Below, one piece after another: positions 60,809 through 64,000 of a stretch of DNA of 64,000 nt. Source of the DNA: Chitinophaga horti (lineage in GTDB: Bacteria; Bacteroidota; Bacteroidia; Chitinophagales; Chitinophagaceae). The DNA lies in contig NZ_CP107006.1 in NCBI RefSeq assembly GCF_022867795.2, positions 992,001 through 1,056,000 of the forward strand. Reading direction: 5' to 3'. The translations under genes and the position numbers were made by a program. How positions within the stretch are numbered: position 1 is the first letter of the stretch; each line of letters opens with the position of its first letter. The notes beneath the pieces are model-generated. The model was not told where the DNA came from, did not search any database, and was given only the letters and a program-made list of their open reading frames with translations.

Positions 60809-63800
60809 ATGCAATTGACTTTTAAGAAGCTGTTAGCCTGTATGGCGCTGCCGCTAACGATGTTGTGCCATAGTGCGTCGGCGCAGCAGAAGATCGAAGT
60901 AAAAGGGGTGGTGACCGACAGCACCGGCGGCGTGCCCGAAGTGAACATCGCCGTAATGGGACAAACAACGCGGTTTACGACCGATGCGCAGGGACGTTTT
61001 TCCCTCACTGCCAACCGCGACGCCACGCTGCAGTTTTCCATGATCGGCTTCGTGTCCCGCGTAGTGCGCCTCTCCACCCAAAAGCCGGATGCTGCGGGTA
61101 ATTATTTCCTGGACATCCGCCTGCTGCCCGACCAAAAGGACCTGAACGAGGTAACAATCGTAGGTTTCGGTACGCAGAAAAAGGCGAGTATGGTGAGTGC
61201 GGTAGCCACGGTAAACGTAAAGGACCTGAAAGGCCCGACGGGCAACCTTACCAACACGCTCGCCGGTAAAGTACCCGGCCTCATCTCGTTCCAGCGCAGC
61301 GGCGAACCGGGCCTGGGTACAGATAACTCGAACTTCTTCATTCGTGGTCTCTCTACCTTTGGTACCGGTAAACAAGACCCCCTGATCCTGATCGACGGGG
61401 TGGAATCCAGTCCGACCGATATGGCCCGCCTGCAACCGGACGATATTTCCGACTTCTCCTTATTGAAAGATGCGGCCGCCTCGGCGGTATATGGCGCAAG
61501 GGGGGCAAATGGCGTGGTGCTCATCAACACTAAACAGGGGCAATTGGGTACGGTGAAGTTTAATGTAAGGGGGGAAAATCGTATTTCCTCCAATACGAGG
61601 AACTTTAAGTTCGCCGATAACATCACGTATATGGAGCTGGCCAACGAAGCCACGGCGGTAAGATCGCCGCAGGCTATTTTGCCTTACTCCCAGAACAAGA
61701 TCAATCACACTAAAGCAGGGGATGATCCGGTGCTTTACCCGAATAATAACTGGCTGGAGAAACTGATTAAGCCTAACACCGTGAACCAGGGGTACAATAT
61801 GAACCTGAGTGGTGGTACAGGTAAGGCCCGCTATTACGTGGCCGGTACGTTTAACCGCGACAACGGGGTGTTAAAGGTGGATAAGGTGAATGATTTCAAT
61901 AGCAACATCAAACTGTTGAATTACTCCCTCCGCACGAACGTAAACCTGAATGTGACCAATACTACGGAACTGGTGTTTCGTATGTACGGACAGTTCGACG
62001 ATTACCAGGGCCCTATCGGCGGTGGCGCGCAAACGTTCAGGAACGCGCTTACGTCCAACCCGGTGGCATTCCCCGCGTTGTACCCTTCGGAATTACTGCC
62101 TTATGTAGAACACCCGCTGTTTGGCTCGGCGCCGATGGTATCCAATGGCGCCTTAACGACTACACTGTTCCGTAACCCGTACGCCGAAATGGTGAAAGGT
62201 TATAGGATGTACAAGTCGTCCAACCTGCAACCGCAATTCGAATTGAAGCAAGACCTGAAATTCATTACGCCCGGTCTGCGACTGGATGTGATGACTTATG
62301 TACGCAGGGATTCTTACTTCGAGGTAGACCGCTCGTACAATCCATTCTTTTATAACGCGGTGATCAATCCGCAGGACCAGACTTACCATATTAAGGTGCT
62401 CAATGACGGCTCTGCTACTTCGATTGGTACCGTGGGATCGGAATTTCTGGGTTATGGCGAAGGGGCAAAAACACTTTCTTCCCGCGTATGGTTACAATCG
62501 GCGTTGAACTACAACCGCGATTTCGGTAAACATTCGGTGGGCGGCATGCTCATCACGTATCTTTCCAGCTTTCAGCGGGGTAACGACGGTGGTGTGACTA
62601 AATCTCTTCCGCAAAGGAACAACGGTGTTTCCGGCAGGTTTACTTACGGATATGATGATCGTTACATGGCGGAGCTGAACTTTGGTTACAATGGTTCCGA
62701 GCGTTTTGCGGCCAATAATCGTTATGGGTTTTTCCCTTCTGCAGGTGTGGCTTACCGGGTAGTGAACGAGGCTTACTTCCAGCCGCTCAGGAAGGTTGTT
62801 ACGGACATGAAACTGCGCGCTACCTATGGGATTGCAGGTAACGACGCCATCGGCAACCAGGATGACCGGTTCTTCTATTTATCCAGCGTAACGATGAACG
62901 ATGCGGCGTATGCCGCAAACTTCGGTAAAAACGAAGGGCAGGGCACTTACGGCCGGCCGGGTGTATCTGTACTACGTTATGCCAACCCCAATATTACCTG
63001 GGAATTGTCGCGCCAGCTGAACCTCGGTATGGACCTTAAACTGTTCGAAGACTTTGAACTGATCGTGGACGTGTACAAGCAATGGCGCTCCAAGATCCTC
63101 ATGAATAAAGCGTTTACAGAGTCGGCCTCCGGGTTGATGGCCACGCCGATGTCTAACTATGGTAAACTCGAAAGTAAGGGCATCGACTTATCCGCCCAAT
63201 ACCGCAAGTCATTCAACAAAAACCTGTGGGCTACCGCCCGTGGTACGTTTACTTACGCGGTGAATGAAAGAACGTTGGTGGATGAGTTGCTCTTCGACCC
63301 CTCAGTGGCCTATCTATCTGCAAGGGGGCATTCGGTAAGTCAGACGTGGGGCCTGGTAGCCGAACGTTTGTTCGTCGATACCAAGGAGGTGGCCAATTCG
63401 CCGGTGCAGTTCGGCGATGTAGGCTTACTGGCTGGCGATATCAAGTATAAAGACATTAACAAAGATGGGATGGTCAATAATGACGACCTCGTGCCGATCG
63501 GTTATCCTACACAACCCGAAATAATTTACGGTTTTGGTGGTTCGGCGGGATATAAAAACTTTGACTTCAGTTTCTACTTCCAGGGTTCTGCAAGATCGTC
63601 GCTGTTCATTGATGCGGCGGCCATACAGCCCTTCTTCCGCGATAGCAATACGCCAGGTACTGAAACAGGTTTGCTGAAAGTGATTGCCGATAATCACTGG
63701 TCTCCCGAAAATCCCAACCTCTATTCGTTCTGGCCGCGCCTGAGCACCTGGAGGGTAGGCCCCAACAACCAAACGTCTACCTGGTGGATGCGTAACGGCA

Positions 63801-64000
63801 ACTTCCTGCGCCTGAAGAGTGTGGATGCCGGTTATACCTTCCCTACGATGAAAAAAGCGGGTATCGATATGGCGAGGATATATTTCTCTGCAACCAACCT
63901 TTTCATCCTGAGCAACTTCAAACTGTGGGATGTGGAAATGGGTGGTAATGGTTTGGGGTATCCATTACAATCCGTGTACAGCATGGGTGTACAGGTTAAT
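60809..64000 (+). CDS. SusC/RagA-family TonB-linked receptor, partial (3' end just outside window)
   Basis: The ATG at 60809 opens 1064 codons to the last base of the window. The signal peptide ends near SASAQQ. The carboxypeptidase-like domain (VKGVVTDSTGGVPEVNIAVM), plug (LTNTLAGKVPGLISFQRSGE, IRGLSTFGTGKQDPLILIDG and DAAASAVYGARGANGVVLIN) and barrel follow. The last residues SVYSMGVQVN match a SusC C terminus, so only one or two codons should be missing. It has no STN domain, consistent with control by the HTCS upstream. A SusD partner and further glycan genes are expected to the right. It is 270 bp from the HTCS stop. Confidence 0.93.
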   Translation, partial: MQLTFKKLLACMALPLTMLCHSASAQQKIEVKGVVTDSTGGVPEVNIAVMGQTTRFTTDAQGRFSLTANRDATLQFSMIGFVSRVVRLSTQKPDAAGNYFLDIRLLPDQKDLNEVTIVGFGTQKKASMVSAVATVNVKDLKGPTGNLTNTLAGKVPGLISFQRSGEPGLGTDNSNFFIRGLSTFGTGKQDPLILIDGVESSPTDMARLQPDDISDFSLLKDAAASAVYGARGANGVVLINTKQGQLGTVKFNVRGENRISSNTRNFKFADNITYMELANEATAVRSPQAILPYSQNKINHTKAGDDPVLYPNNNWLEKLIKPNTVNQGYNMNLSGGTGKARYYVAGTFNRDNGVLKVDKVNDFNSNIKLLNYSLRTNVNLNVTNTTELVFRMYGQFDDYQGPIGGGAQTFRNALTSNPVAFPALYPSELLPYVEHPLFGSAPMVSNGALTTTLFRNPYAEMVKGYRMYKSSNLQPQFELKQDLKFITPGLRLDVMTYVRRDSYFEVDRSYNPFFYNAVINPQDQTYHIKVLNDGSATSIGTVGSEFLGYGEGAKTLSSRVWLQSALNYNRDFGKHSVGGMLITYLSSFQRGNDGGVTKSLPQRNNGVSGRFTYGYDDRYMAELNFGYNGSERFAANNRYGFFPSAGVAYRVVNEAYFQPLRKVVTDMKLRATYGIAGNDAIGNQDDRFFYLSSVTMNDAAYAANFGKNEGQGTYGRPGVSVLRYANPNITWELSRQLNLGMDLKLFEDFELIVDVYKQWRSKILMNKAFTESASGLMATPMSNYGKLESKGIDLSAQYRKSFNKNLWATARGTFTYAVNERTLVDELLFDPSVAYLSARGHSVSQTWGLVAERLFVDTKEVANSPVQFGDVGLLAGDIKYKDINKDGMVNNDDLVPIGYPTQPEIIYGFGGSAGYKNFDFSFYFQGSARSSLFIDAAAIQPFFRDSNTPGTETGLLKVIADNHWSPENPNLYSFWPRLSTWRVGPNNQTSTWWMRNGNFLRLKSVDAGYTFPTMKKAGIDMARIYFSATNLFILSNFKLWDVEMGGNGLGYPLQSVYSMGVQVN

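Noticed and set aside
1..64000. CRISPR arrays, insertion sequences or prophage
   Set aside because: No regularly spaced short repeats, transposase, integrase or phage structural genes were seen; the tandem repeats present are tRNA-linked or the 57-bp unit.

Overview
The window comes from the chromosome of a Bacteroidota bacterium, most likely family Chitinophagaceae (Chitinophaga or a relative). The evidence is three SusC/SusD-type nutrient uptake loci, an ECF sigma/FecR pair, a hybrid one-protein two-component regulator, DUF6526 and DUF6934-like proteins, and -7 promoter elements of the TAnnTTTG type before several genes and tRNAs. Assignment to genus is inference; no rRNA or marker set is present.

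Layout. 1-6.7 kb is a cell-envelope and housekeeping block: a partial MlaD/MCE lipid-transport protein, an N-acetylmuramoyl-L-alanine amidase, LptD (interrupted by a frameshift), a PlsC acyltransferase and uracil-DNA glycosylase. A decayed tRNA-Arg lies 1.6 kb from an intact tRNA-Arg. 7.0-9.2 kb holds a 52-aa small protein, a DUF6934-like protein, a nested palindrome and a membrane histidine kinase. 9.3-19.1 kb is a sigma/anti-sigma-controlled uptake unit: ECF sigma, FecR, SusC with an STN signalling domain, SusD and a secreted zinc metalloprotease. 19.3-27.2 kb has a TonB siderophore-type receptor, a small HD hydrolase and a second SusC/SusD pair. 27.2-33.9 kb carries a DUF6526 protein, a GAF/multi-PAS histidine kinase broken by a frameshift, a LytS-type kinase and MsrA. 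34-44 kb has MutS2, an AraC regulator, a complete RND efflux operon and a LOG-family protein.

44.1-50.2 kb is an unusual tRNA region. Two identical tRNA-Ser(TGA) genes in direct orientation flank about 5.6 kb holding two paralogous lipoproteins, a secreted ABM-fold protein, an AraC regulator and a secreted PHP-like metallohydrolase. Both tRNA-Ser genes are followed by decayed tRNA-Ser fragments with the same internal deletion. A nearly identical hairpin recurs after these tRNAs, after tRNA-Pro and after the next glycosidase gene.

50.3-64 kb looks like a polysaccharide utilisation locus: two GH43-type glycosidases with different accessory modules, a sulfatase, three small unknown genes, a hybrid two-component system and a SusC receptor cut by the window end. 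Together these suggest sensing, import and desulfation/debranching of a sulfated, possibly arabinose-containing glycan. The exact glycan cannot be read from sequence.

Two genes (lptD and the GAF/PAS kinase) each need one 1-base shift of the same sign to restore a full-length product. Either the assembly has single-base errors or the genes are really split.
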